7,979 nucleotides of DNA. Origin: Verrucomicrobiota bacterium (GTDB lineage: Bacteria; Verrucomicrobiota; Verrucomicrobiia; Opitutales; Seribacteraceae). Positions 1 to 7,252 of this stretch are shown piece after piece. Numbering within the stretch: position 1 is the first letter of the stretch; every line of letters begins with the position of its first letter. The position numbers and the translations under genes are program-made. The stretch spans positions 1-7,979 of the forward strand of contig JACNJI010000492.1 in assembly GCA_014382645.1 (NCBI GenBank). The letters run 5' to 3'. A model generated the notes under the pieces. The model made no database searches. It was given only the letters and a program-made list of their open reading frames with translations, and was not told where the DNA came from.

Positions 1-130
1 GCTCCCCCCCCGCGCCAGCAGGGCCAGCCGTGCCGTTTGGGGTTGGGCTTTACAGTGGGGGGCGGCCCACCCGGGGTTTTGGCGTGCGCTACCCCCCTCT
101 GCCCGCGGGCGTACCCGGCCCCCCCCCGCC
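1..130. other. Low-complexity C/G-rich left end, probably poor-quality sequence
   Basis: The first ~130 bases contain runs of eight C (4-11), six C (92-97) and nine C (119-127), plus G runs around 57-62 and 74-77. Nothing like this occurs elsewhere in the window. The frame of the downstream cytochrome gene stays open through it, but the predicted peptide is rich in Trp, Arg and Pro and does not resemble the HEAT repeats expected there. From about 131 the sequence becomes ordinary coding sequence. I read the stretch as the unreliable end of a read or contig, although a real GC-rich repeat cannot be excluded. Confidence 0.55.
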
Positions 131-1159
131 AATGCCGAGCAGTTGATCGGCCCGTCATTGGCTCATAAAGACATTGAGGTACGCGCCGAGGCCATCGAGC
201 TTTGTGGTTTGTGGAAACTTCAAGCCCATGGCGAAACTATTCGAGGCCTTGCCACCGACCGCAAGCAACCGGAGCCCGTTCGTTTGGCCGCCGCCACGGC
301 CCTTAGTTCATTTAAGGGGGAATCCATGGTCGAGACGCTGGCCACTTTGGCCTCATTGAAGGAGACGCCCGCCATCCGGGCCGCAGCCCTCGGTGCTTTG
401 GCTCAACGTGACCTGCCTCGGGCCGCCCAATTGGCCGCCGTTCTCCTAACCAAGGTGAAGGCCAAGGAAATGGATGACCTGTTGGTCGCCCTCCTGCAGC
501 GCCGCGAAGGAGCCGATGCCCTGGCCGATGCTTTGGGCAAGCTGAAGCTGCCGGTGGACATGGCCAAGCTTGTTCGACGATGGTTGAATGCCGCGGGACG
601 AAACGAGCCGAACTTGGTCAAGGCCCTCAATGCCGTCATCGGGGTGCAAGGCACGACCCCAGCCTATGATCCGGCCTATGTCGCCGACCTCGCCAAGGAG
701 TCCCTCGCCAAGGGTGACGCGACCAAGGGTAAAAAGATCTTTCAAATGCCTGCCCTCAGTTGCGTGGCCTGTCATGCCGTGGATGGTATAGCCAGCGCCA
801 TCGGTCCCATCAAGGGGCCCAACCTCTCGGCGGTGGCCGCTGGTTTGCCGACCGACCTCATCGTGGAGTCCGTGCTGTGGCCAGCCCGCCAAATCAAAGA
901 AGGCTACGAGGCCGTAACCATAACCACCAAGGACGGTCGTTTCCATAGTGGCTTCCTCCACGCCGCCGACAAAAAAACGATCCGTATACGTGACCTTGCC
1001 AGCGGGGCCACCGTGGTCGTACCGACCACCAATCTGGCCACCCGCTCCAAGGCCCAGACCGTCATGCCTCCGGGGCTGACCGACTCCCTCACCAAAACCG
1101 AGCTCCGCGATTTGATCAAGTACCTCTCCACCTTAAAAACCTCCGGTCTGCCAAAGTGA
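2..1159 (+). CDS. PVC-type HEAT-repeat / cytochrome c heme-binding protein, 5' partial
   Basis: This is the C-terminal part of a large exported protein whose start lies outside the window. The frame is open from base 2, but only the part from about 131 is believable as protein; TTG at 143 is simply the first start-like codon there and probably not the true start. Counting from 143, residues 1-165 are helical, Ala/Leu-rich HEAT-like repeats. Residues 175-335 form the heme-binding domain typical of planctomycetes and Verrucomicrobia. It contains the covalent heme site C207-V-A-C210-H211, a GPNLS segment (225-229), an IKEGYE segment (251-256) and MPPGL (308-312), whose Met is the likely second heme ligand. 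Such domains sit in the periplasm and are thought to accept electrons, often from fused or neighbouring sugar dehydrogenases; the specific partner here is unknown. The DUF1080/SGNH gene follows 79 bp downstream on the same strand, with no clear terminator between, so co-transcription is plausible. The family call is firm, the role inferred. Confidence 0.87.
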   Translation, partial: LPPRASRASRAVWGWALQWGAAHPGFWRALPPSARGRTRPPPANAEQLIGPSLAHKDIEVRAEAIELCGLWKLQAHGETIRGLATDRKQPEPVRLAAATALSSFKGESMVETLATLASLKETPAIRAAALGALAQRDLPRAAQLAAVLLTKVKAKEMDDLLVALLQRREGADALADALGKLKLPVDMAKLVRRWLNAAGRNEPNLVKALNAVIGVQGTTPAYDPAYVADLAKESLAKGDATKGKKIFQMPALSCVACHAVDGIASAIGPIKGPNLSAVAAGLPTDLIVESVLWPARQIKEGYEAVTITTKDGRFHSGFLHAADKKTIRIRDLASGATVVVPTTNLATRSKAQTVMPPGLTDSLTKTELRDLIKYLSTLKTSGLPK

Positions 1160-1238
1160 CGAAGAAAGCAAGGGTGGATAAACAAATACGGGCCAAGGCT
1201 CCTAGGCAGAAGCCACAACACGAAAAGAAAAAGCACCG

Positions 1239-3410
1239 ATGAAAATACGAATGTTCTTTGCCTTTGGCCTGTTTGCCGCACTCTTGCTTCAGGTCGGAAC
1301 CGCAGAATTTAAAAAAGGTGATAAGCCGCAACCTGACGCCACCTTCTTCAACGGCAAGGACCCAACCGGTTGGTCGGCCTCCGAGATGAAGTACTGGTCG
1401 GTCAAGGACGGTGCCATCGTGGGGTATTCCGCGGTCAACGTACCGGGGAACAAATTCATTTGGGCGGACGGCGAAGTGGAGGACTTTTACCTGGCGGTCG
1501 AGGTCAAGCTCACCCCGGACAACCGCAACGCGGGCATTCAGTTCCGTTCCAAGAAAGCGAATGCCTCCGGACAGGCCGTCGGCTATCAGGCCGACGTCGG
1601 AGCCGGCGTGTGGGGCAAGCTCTATCACGAGCACGGGCGCGGCAAGCTGGACTGGAACGACAACGCCGCTGAGGCGGTGAAACCCGGCGACTGGAACCGC
1701 TACGAGATCCTCGCCGTCGGTCACAAGATATGGACCGCCATTAACGGCAAGCTGTGCGTGGCCATAGAAGACCCCAAGGGGGAACTGTCGGGCAAGATTT
1801 CGTTTCAAATTCACGGCGGCCCTGCCCAGACTGTTCTCTATCGCAACCCCACTTTGATCCATAACCCGAAGATTGCCCTCGAGAAGCAAACCGAGGCGCA
1901 ATTGCTCGCCGCCCTCCCGAAAAAGGCGGAGGCTCCGAAGCCCGCTCCCCAAAAGCCGATCTCTACTCCGTTACCTCACTGGACGAGACTGATCATGGCA
2001 GTTGATCCGGGCTCCCAAGGCGAAGCTTGGGCCAAGCCGGCATTTGATCATGGCAAGTGGAAAACCATGGAGGTGCCGGGTCATTTTGAAAACGCCGGCT
2101 TGCCCGGCTACGATGGCGTGGTGTGGTTTCGCAAAATCATCGAACTGTCCGCCGAGCAGGCCAAGTCCAAGGCCATTCTAAACCTCGGCCAGATTGACGA
2201 CATGGACGTCACTTGGGTCAATGGTACGCGTGTCGGTGGCTACGAGAATCCCGGTCACCATTACACGGTGCGGAAGTATCCCGTTCCGGCGGGTCTCCTG
2301 AAAACGGGCAAGAATGCGATAGCCGTTCGCGTCATGGACCACGGCGATCCCGGAGGCATCGCCGGAAAACCGGAGCAGCTCGCCCTGCAGTTGGGGAAGG
2401 AAAGAGTTTCCCTCGCCAACCTCTGGCACTTTGCCCCCGGGGCGAACTTGGACGTGCTCAATCTCCCCGCGCCTGCTCTTTTGCGTCCCTTTACCAAGCC
2501 GTCTGCCTCTGTGTCTGCCTTTGCCAAGGGCTTCGCCTTGAAGGACGACGCCACAATCGTGATCTTGGGTGGTTCAAATGCCGCCGAAACCCAGCGCTTC
2601 GGCTACTTGGAGACTCTGCTCGCCGCGGCCCACCCCGAACGCCGCCTGATTCTTCGCAACATGGCATGGCCGGCCGATACCGTGTTCAACCAGCAACGCC
2701 CGCGCAATTTCTTCGCTGCCACCAAACCCGGTTACGGTGAAAAGGACCGGCGGATCAAGACGGCCGTCGACGTCGCAGTGCTCTGGTTGGGTCAAGCCGA
2801 GGCCTTGGGTCAACCCGATCAGGTCGAGCAGTTTACCCAAGCCTATGAACAGACTTTGGAGCAACTGGCCCCCTACACCGGTCGTATCGTGGTGGTCACG
2901 CCAGTACCTTTCGAGGATCCGCTCGGCCTCGGTTTCGACCTCGATGCCCGCAATTCCACCTTGGGAAAGCACGCCGCCACCATGCGCCGACTCGCCCGGA
3001 AGCGCGACCTGCCGGTGGTCGACTTGTTCCGTGCCTTAAACGGCAAGAAGGTAACCAGCGACGGGCAACGACTCTCCTCACGCGGCCATTGGTTGGCGGC
3101 CCAAGCCTTCGCCGATCAATTGGGCTACGCTGAATCCGTCGCCAAGATCAGCGATACCCGGGCAGGGACCCTCCAACCAACGACTGCCGAACAACTACGC
3201 CAAGCCGTCCGGGCCAAGGACGTTCTGTGGCGACAATTCTGGTTCCCCACCAACTGGGCCTTTCTCTACGGCAACCGTCAGACCCAGCCCAGCAGCCACA
3301 GTCACAAAAACAGAGCTTTCCGGTGGTTTCCAAAAGAGATCGATAGCATTCCATCACTCCTCGTTGGCAAAGATGAAGAAATCTGGAAGCGGGGAAGGAG
3401 ATTGAATTGA
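1239..3410 (+). CDS. Secreted DUF1080 (3-keto-glycoside hydrolase-like) / beta-sandwich / SGNH-like fusion protein
   Basis: This 723-residue protein has a signal peptide (residues 1-22, cleavage likely after GTA). Residues 33-210 are a DUF1080 domain with hallmark segments GIQFRS (99-104), VWGKLYHEHGRG (124-135), DWNRYEI (151-157) and FQIHGG (189-194). Characterised DUF1080 members hydrolyse or eliminate 3-keto-glycosides. A Pro/Lys/Ala-rich linker (227-245) leads to a beta-sandwich (247-400) like the accessory domain of sialate O-acetylesterases and glycoside hydrolase family 2, with VVWFRK (294-299) and VTWVNG (324-329). Residues 437-630 are the SGNH-like domain common in PVC proteins. It has GGSN (444-447) instead of GDS, GQAE (518-521) instead of GxND, and SRGH (614-617) instead of DxxH. 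Ser446 and His617 remain, but the block III Asn and the Asp three residues before His are absent, so esterase activity is doubtful. The tail (665-723) resembles the segment that follows this domain in other PVC proteins. The ATG at 1239 is chosen for its signal peptide; no Shine-Dalgarno is visible. The stop lies 3 bp from the end of the convergent gene. The substrate is unknown. Confidence 0.85.
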   Translation: MKIRMFFAFGLFAALLLQVGTAEFKKGDKPQPDATFFNGKDPTGWSASEMKYWSVKDGAIVGYSAVNVPGNKFIWADGEVEDFYLAVEVKLTPDNRNAGIQFRSKKANASGQAVGYQADVGAGVWGKLYHEHGRGKLDWNDNAAEAVKPGDWNRYEILAVGHKIWTAINGKLCVAIEDPKGELSGKISFQIHGGPAQTVLYRNPTLIHNPKIALEKQTEAQLLAALPKKAEAPKPAPQKPISTPLPHWTRLIMAVDPGSQGEAWAKPAFDHGKWKTMEVPGHFENAGLPGYDGVVWFRKIIELSAEQAKSKAILNLGQIDDMDVTWVNGTRVGGYENPGHHYTVRKYPVPAGLLKTGKNAIAVRVMDHGDPGGIAGKPEQLALQLGKERVSLANLWHFAPGANLDVLNLPAPALLRPFTKPSASVSAFAKGFALKDDATIVILGGSNAAETQRFGYLETLLAAAHPERRLILRNMAWPADTVFNQQRPRNFFAATKPGYGEKDRRIKTAVDVAVLWLGQAEALGQPDQVEQFTQAYEQTLEQLAPYTGRIVVVTPVPFEDPLGLGFDLDARNSTLGKHAATMRRLARKRDLPVVDLFRALNGKKVTSDGQRLSSRGHWLAAQAFADQLGYAESVAKISDTRAGTLQPTTAEQLRQAVRAKDVLWRQFWFPTNWAFLYGNRQTQPSSHSHKNRAFRWFPKEIDSIPSLLVGKDEEIWKRGRRLN

Positions 3411-3413
3411 CAC

Positions 3414-4066
3414 CTACTTTTCGCGGTATTTGCCGTCGGGCAACCGAGAGGGGAGCTTGTACTTGGGATCGGTGATCAGCTCGTACACTTTTGGGTCACG
3501 ATCTTTGACTAACTCGCGATTATAGAGACGCCACTCTCTACCAATATCCTCTCTGCGACGAACAGTGTCTTGGGCTCCCCGCACGGAAGTGACAGCCCAA
3601 TAGAGGTACTCGGTGCATTGGCACCCGTAGTCGCAGGTTCGATCGTCGTAGGTGAACCAGGCTCCCTTCGGATAGCGCCGGGGTTGATCTCCGTAGCAAA
3701 CTGCCCTTGACCGTGATGAAAGCCGGCATCTTGGAAAACGTCGTGATCCAGCCTGCCCAAAGCCCGTTCATTCGCCGTCATGAAGAGAAAGGCGTTTCGT
3801 TGGATCATAGTCGCCAGAACCTTGGGGTTGTCGGGCTTGCCATCCTCGTCATTGTCAAGGTACTCGGCTAAGATAACCGCTGCGTGACGCAATTTGGCAG
3901 GCGGGGTGGTCGCTGTTCCGAAAACATTCAGGTAATAGGTGAACTGCTTCCTGAACACAGCCAGTTCACCACTGGGAACATGGCCGATTTTCAAAGTAGG
4001 CGGAGCGGCCACGATCCCGGAAACCCCAGGGCATAGAAGGATCAACATGAGGACTCGGCGGAGCAT
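3414..4066 (-). pseudogene. Broken secreted PVC-family protein of unknown function (frameshift, probable internal deletion)
   Basis: The N-terminal half starts at ATG 4066 and reads in one frame to about 3675. It has a signal peptide (residues 1-21), a conserved-looking stretch ending HAAVILAEYL, a calcium-loop-like DNDEDGKPD (71-79), and DAGFHHGQGQF (113-123). After residue ~131 that frame turns to nonsense and stops at 3509. The C-terminal half is in another frame, from 3677 (RYPKGAWFTYDD) through CDYGC and TEYLYW to DGKYREK and a TAG at 3414-3416. I recall this family in planctomycetes and Verrucomicrobia as secreted proteins with a fixed order: Ca-loop-like segment, an EEVLH-containing middle, then YP-x-AWYTYDD, CDY, TEY-x-YW and a C-terminal LPDGKY. 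Here the middle, roughly 40-50 residues by memory, seems missing at the frame junction. Either the gene is decayed or the assembly has lost bases. Its start lies 68 bp after the sulfatase stop on the same strand, so it was probably the second gene of that unit. The molecular function is unknown. Confidence 0.65.
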
Positions 4067-4134
4067 TATTGAATGGAACAATCGCACCTTTTGGAACGGC
4101 AATCTAAAAGACCCCTGAGAACAGGTTCTGACAT

Positions 4135-5676
4135 TCAGATTCCGGCCGGGGCACTGCGTCCGCTTTTCTTGTACTCTTCCAACTTGGCCTTCAGTTCCTT
4201 CACCGTCTCGGGATGTTTGAAGTATAGGTTGTTGGTTTCGCCGGGATCGAACTCGAGGTTGTAGAGTTGGCCCGGAGCCTCTGGAGCTTTCTCGGGCAGG
4301 GCGTATTGCTTGAGCCCCCACTCGCCATCGCGGCTGTAGTTGCTTCCGCCGGATCCCTTGTGGTCGAGGTACTTCCATGGGCCACGGCGAATGGCCATGG
4401 CGAGGCTGATGGTTTGGTGCAGGGTGTACTCGCGAATCCGTTTGCCTTTATCCTCGCCCAATAGAACCGGAAGGAAATTGTAACTGTCTTCGGCCGCGTC
4501 GTTGGGCAATTTCACGCCCACGATTTCCGCGTAGGTAGCCATGAGGTCGGTCAGGCAGATGGTTTGATCCGAGACGCTTCCCGGTTTTACCTTGCCGGGC
4601 CAACGGGCAATGAAGGGTACGCGGTGCCCACCCTCCCAGTTGTCGCGCTTTACTCCACGCCAAGGACGAGCACCGTCGTGCTTGTGGGTTTTACGCATGT
4701 TGATCACAGTCGGCACTTCGGGACCATTGTCACTGGAAAACATAACCAAGGTATTTTCGGAAAAACCATGCTTCTTCAAGGCTTCCATCAATTCGCCCAC
4801 GACGTAATCGAGCTCAAAGATGAAATCGCCATGCGGACCGGACTTCGTCTTGCCCTTGAAGGCATCACCGGGGAAGGAGGGAAGATGCACCCCTTGGGTC
4901 GAGTGCAAGAGGAAGAAAGGTTTCTTCGAGGAACGCTTTGCATGGTTGTCCAAAAATTGAAGGCTCTTGTTGAGGAAAGTCATGTCCACTTCCTCCAGAT
5001 CAAACCCCGGAGCGATCATGCCGGCGCGATTGTCCCTTGAATAAGGATGCTTGGGCAGTGGCCCACGATCAACGATATGGGTGGGCGGCACCGGAATCCG
5101 ATCACCATCGACGTAGGCATACAGCCAATCGGTCGTTGGGCAACACACCGTACCGAAGAAATGATCGAATCCACGATGGATCGGAGCATCGGGAATTGCC
5201 CGGGAATAGTCGATGCGCTTCACCGCCGCCAAACCGTTTTGGTTGATGGGCTTCCCGGTCTTGTCATGGAAAGTCATTCCAACGTGCCACTTGCCAAATA
5301 GGGCGGTGGAATAACCCTTCCGTTGAAACATGCCGCCGAGTGTAAGGCGCTTCTCCTCAATCATGCAGGGACCGCCGGCACCAGTGAACACACCACGCAT
5401 TCCCGTCCGGAAAGCCATACGACCAGTCAGCACGCTGTAACGCGTAGGAGTACAAACGGTTGACGGACTGTGGGCGTCAGTGAAAAGCATACCCTCGGTC
5501 GCCAGTCGATCAAGGTTTGGCGTGGGAATATTCGATTCCGGATTGTAGCAGGCAACGTCACCGTAGCCTAGGTCGTCGGCAAGAATGAAGACGACGTTGG
5601 GGTATTTGTTATTCGCGGCATCTGCAAAATAATAAGCAAGAAGGCAAAGGAAGAGAGAAATTGTGAGGTTTTTCAT
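4135..5676 (-). CDS. Secreted family S1 sulfatase (arylsulfatase type)
   Basis: This is a 513-residue formylglycine-dependent sulfatase that removes sulfate esters, in a marine-type PVC bacterium most likely from algal or host polysaccharide. From ATG 5676 it has a signal peptide (residues 1-20, cleavage near ADA). The sulfatase fold begins with NVVFILADDLGYGD (27-40), where Asp34 and Asp35 bind the metal. C75-T-P-T-R79 is the CxPxR site at which Cys becomes formylglycine. LTGR (83-86), GKWH (128-131), LLHSTQGVH (256-264) and SSDNGPE (314-320) supply further active-site and metal ligands. The C-terminal subdomain carries the WKYLDH and LYNLEFDPGETNNL segments usual in this family. All key residues are present and the length is normal. 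A GTG at 5721 would add 15 hydrophilic residues before the signal peptide, so I prefer the ATG. The cysteine near the start is not a lipobox. The substrate cannot be read from the sequence. A maturase of the FGE or anaerobic type must be encoded elsewhere. Confidence 0.93.
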   Translation of the reverse strand: MKNLTISLFLCLLAYYFADAANNKYPNVVFILADDLGYGDVACYNPESNIPTPNLDRLATEGMLFTDAHSPSTVCTPTRYSVLTGRMAFRTGMRGVFTGAGGPCMIEEKRLTLGGMFQRKGYSTALFGKWHVGMTFHDKTGKPINQNGLAAVKRIDYSRAIPDAPIHRGFDHFFGTVCCPTTDWLYAYVDGDRIPVPPTHIVDRGPLPKHPYSRDNRAGMIAPGFDLEEVDMTFLNKSLQFLDNHAKRSSKKPFFLLHSTQGVHLPSFPGDAFKGKTKSGPHGDFIFELDYVVGELMEALKKHGFSENTLVMFSSDNGPEVPTVINMRKTHKHDGARPWRGVKRDNWEGGHRVPFIARWPGKVKPGSVSDQTICLTDLMATYAEIVGVKLPNDAAEDSYNFLPVLLGEDKGKRIREYTLHQTISLAMAIRRGPWKYLDHKGSGGSNYSRDGEWGLKQYALPEKAPEAPGQLYNLEFDPGETNNLYFKHPETVKELKAKLEEYKKSGRSAPAGI

Positions 5677-5836
5677 ATGGAACAGAAAATCGTTACCGAA
5701 TCCGTCTGGCTTTTCAACCACAGGTTGCCATTCCCAAAACAGTTCGAATTTGTAATGGACGGCTAAGTCGCTAGCGCTCTACTCTATCGGTTCAACCTTT
5801 AACCCCGTCAAATACGCCTTGGGCTAACATTCTTTT
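5677..5836. promoter_or_regulatory. Divergent intergenic region between sulfatase and glutamate dehydrogenase
   Basis: This 160-bp gap separates two divergently read genes, so it should hold promoters for both. On the minus strand a TTGACG (5806-5811) lies 17 bases before GATAGA (5783-5788), a good -35 with a weak -10, leaving a leader of about 100 bases before the sulfatase. On the plus strand I find no convincing pair upstream of the dehydrogenase. An 8-base perfect palindrome CGCTAGCG (5769-5776) sits mid-region and could be an operator, though one this short is also expected by chance. Confidence 0.4.
5783..5811 (-). promoter_or_regulatory. Candidate sigma-70-type promoter for the sulfatase unit
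   Basis: On the minus strand TTGACG (5806-5811) matches the -35 consensus at five of six bases. After a 17-base spacer, GATAGA (5783-5788) matches the -10 consensus at only three of six. Spacing and orientation suit the sulfatase, whose start is 107 bases further on. The weak -10 keeps confidence low. Confidence 0.22.
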
Positions 5837-7252
5837 ATGAGTTCATCAAACCAGACATCCTTTCTCGACAACGTAAACCTTTGTTTCGACCGGGCCGCTG
5901 CGGCTATCGAACTGCCAAGTGGGCTCGCCCAGCAGATCCGCACATGCAACGCCATCTGCGAAATGAAATTTGGCGTCGAGTTACAAGGAGGGTATGAGGT
6001 CTTTACTGGCTGGCGAGCCACCCACAGCGAGCATGTCCTTCCCGTTAAGGGAGGAATACGCTACGCCACCTTCTCCGACCAGCAGGAAGTGGAAGCCCTC
6101 GCGGCCCTCATGACCTACAAGTGCTCCATCGTCAACGTCCCCTACGGTGGCTCCAAAGGCGCATTGAAAATTGACCCAAAGAAATACACGTCGGAGGAAC
6201 TTGAGCACATCACCCGGCGATTCACCCAGGAACTAGACAAGCGTGGATTCATCGGTCCCAGCCTAAACGTGCCGGCTCCCGACATGGGCACGGATCAACA
6301 AATGATGGCGTGGATGGCCGACGAGTACCAACGGCTTCACCCCAAAGACATCAACGCTCGTGGTTGCGTCACAGGCAAACCCGTCCACTGCGGGGGGATC
6401 CAAGGCAGAGTCGAGGCTACCGGACGTGGCGTACAATACGGCCTGCGTGAATTCTTTCGCAACCCGGACGACGTAAAGGCGGCCGGCCTCGAAGGAACCC
6501 TCGAGGGTAAGAGAATTATCATTCAAGGTCTCGGTAACGTCGGCTACCATGCCGCAAAGTTTCTGGAGGAAGAAGACGGTGCAAAAATCATCGCAATCCT
6601 CGAACGAGACGGAGCTCTGCTGAACGAAGACGGACTGTCAGTCGAGGAAGTATTCGCCCACAAACAGGAAAAGGGCTGCATGGAAGGTTTCTCGGGAGCG
6701 CAATTCGTCCCCGGGGGAGCTAAACTTTTGGAACACCCCTGCGACATCCTCGTGCCCGCTGCAATGGAAGGCGTCATCTCTCAAGATAATGCCGGAAACA
6801 TTCAGGCGAAAGTTATCGCCGAGGCTGCCAATGGCCCCGTTTCCTATGAGGCCGACCGCATCCTCAACGAAAAAGGGGCATTCATCCTGCCCGATGCCTA
6901 CCTCAATGCCGGCGGGGTCACGGTCTCCTACTTCGAGTGGCTCAAGAACCTCTCGCACGTTCGCTTCGGCCGCATGGACCGTCGCTACGAGGAAGCGCAA
7001 GGACAAGCCATCCTCGACGTTCTCGAGCAAGCCCTCGGGAAGCCCGTCGAGGGTCAGGCCCGCGACAGCCTCCTGACAGGACCGGATGAACTCACCCTCG
7101 TTCGCTCCGGTCTCGACGACACCATGCGTGAAGCCTACGGAGAAATTCGTGAGGTACATCTCTCCAACGACAAAATAAACGACCGGCGAACCGCCGCCTT
7201 CGCTCTATCCATCAAGAAAATCGCCGCCTTCTACGAGAGCATGAATCTTTAA
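5837..7252 (+). CDS. gdhA: Glutamate dehydrogenase, animal-mitochondrial-like type
   Basis: This 471-residue cytoplasmic enzyme interconverts glutamate and 2-oxoglutarate plus ammonia with NAD(P). The N-terminal substrate domain has PVKGGIRY (69-76, Lys71 binds substrate), MTYKC (92-96), VPYGGSKGA (101-109, Lys107 aligns with the catalytic Lys) and VPAPDMGT (145-152, with the catalytic Asp). TGKP (179-182) and ATGRGV (194-199) precede the Rossmann domain, whose dinucleotide motif is GLGNVG (231-236). Glu256 at the end of the second strand suggests NAD use, but this is not decisive. NAGGVTVSYFEWLKN (357-371) is the family signature. Segments such as ITRRFTQEL, RGFIGP, FEWLKNLSHVRFGR and RRTAAF closely match animal mitochondrial glutamate dehydrogenase as I remember it. 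About 39 residues between GRM (378-380) and TLVRSG (420-425) occupy the place of the animal antenna. The ATG at 5837 gives a normal N-terminus, though no Shine-Dalgarno is visible. The next gene starts 13 bp after the stop, so they are probably an operon. Other amino acid dehydrogenases are unlikely given the match. Confidence 0.93.
   Translation: MSSSNQTSFLDNVNLCFDRAAAAIELPSGLAQQIRTCNAICEMKFGVELQGGYEVFTGWRATHSEHVLPVKGGIRYATFSDQQEVEALAALMTYKCSIVNVPYGGSKGALKIDPKKYTSEELEHITRRFTQELDKRGFIGPSLNVPAPDMGTDQQMMAWMADEYQRLHPKDINARGCVTGKPVHCGGIQGRVEATGRGVQYGLREFFRNPDDVKAAGLEGTLEGKRIIIQGLGNVGYHAAKFLEEEDGAKIIAILERDGALLNEDGLSVEEVFAHKQEKGCMEGFSGAQFVPGGAKLLEHPCDILVPAAMEGVISQDNAGNIQAKVIAEAANGPVSYEADRILNEKGAFILPDAYLNAGGVTVSYFEWLKNLSHVRFGRMDRRYEEAQGQAILDVLEQALGKPVEGQARDSLLTGPDELTLVRSGLDDTMREAYGEIREVHLSNDKINDRRTAAFALSIKKIAAFYESMNL

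Noticed and set aside
1160..1238. Possible terminator hairpin (GGCT/AGCC arms) between the cytochrome and DUF1080 genes.
   Set aside because: The stem is only 4 bases with a 10-base loop and no T run, so it gives no real support for termination.
1116..1952. Minus-strand open frame of 278 codons opposite the start of the DUF1080 gene.
   Set aside because: It runs antisense to a clear signal peptide and DUF1080 domain, and shows no family features of its own.
3509..3673. Continuation of the N-terminal frame of the broken gene to its stop at 3509 as genuine protein.
   Set aside because: The Thr/Pro/Ser-rich peptide matches nothing I recognise, while another frame of the same DNA encodes the conserved AWFTYDD and TEYLYW segments.
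4118..4129. Inverted repeat AGAAC-AG-GTTCT between the sulfatase and the broken gene, considered as an operator (LexA-like GAAC/GTTC) or terminator.
   Set aside because: The spacer is 2 bases rather than the 4 of a GAAC-N4-GTTC box, the arms are only 5 bases, and no T run follows on either strand. It is compatible with chance.
4067..4378. Extension of the broken gene upstream to the start at 4378, overlapping the sulfatase.
   Set aside because: The added ~100 residues are an out-of-frame reading of the sulfatase C-terminus. A proper signal peptide starts at 4066.
5140..5148. Second Cys-rich spot (CCPTTD) in the sulfatase considered as an alternative formylglycine site.
   Set aside because: It lacks the Arg of CxPxR and lies well after the normal CTPTR site, which is intact.
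5677..5721. GTG start at 5721 for the sulfatase.
   Set aside because: It would place 15 hydrophilic residues before a clean signal peptide that begins at ATG 5676.
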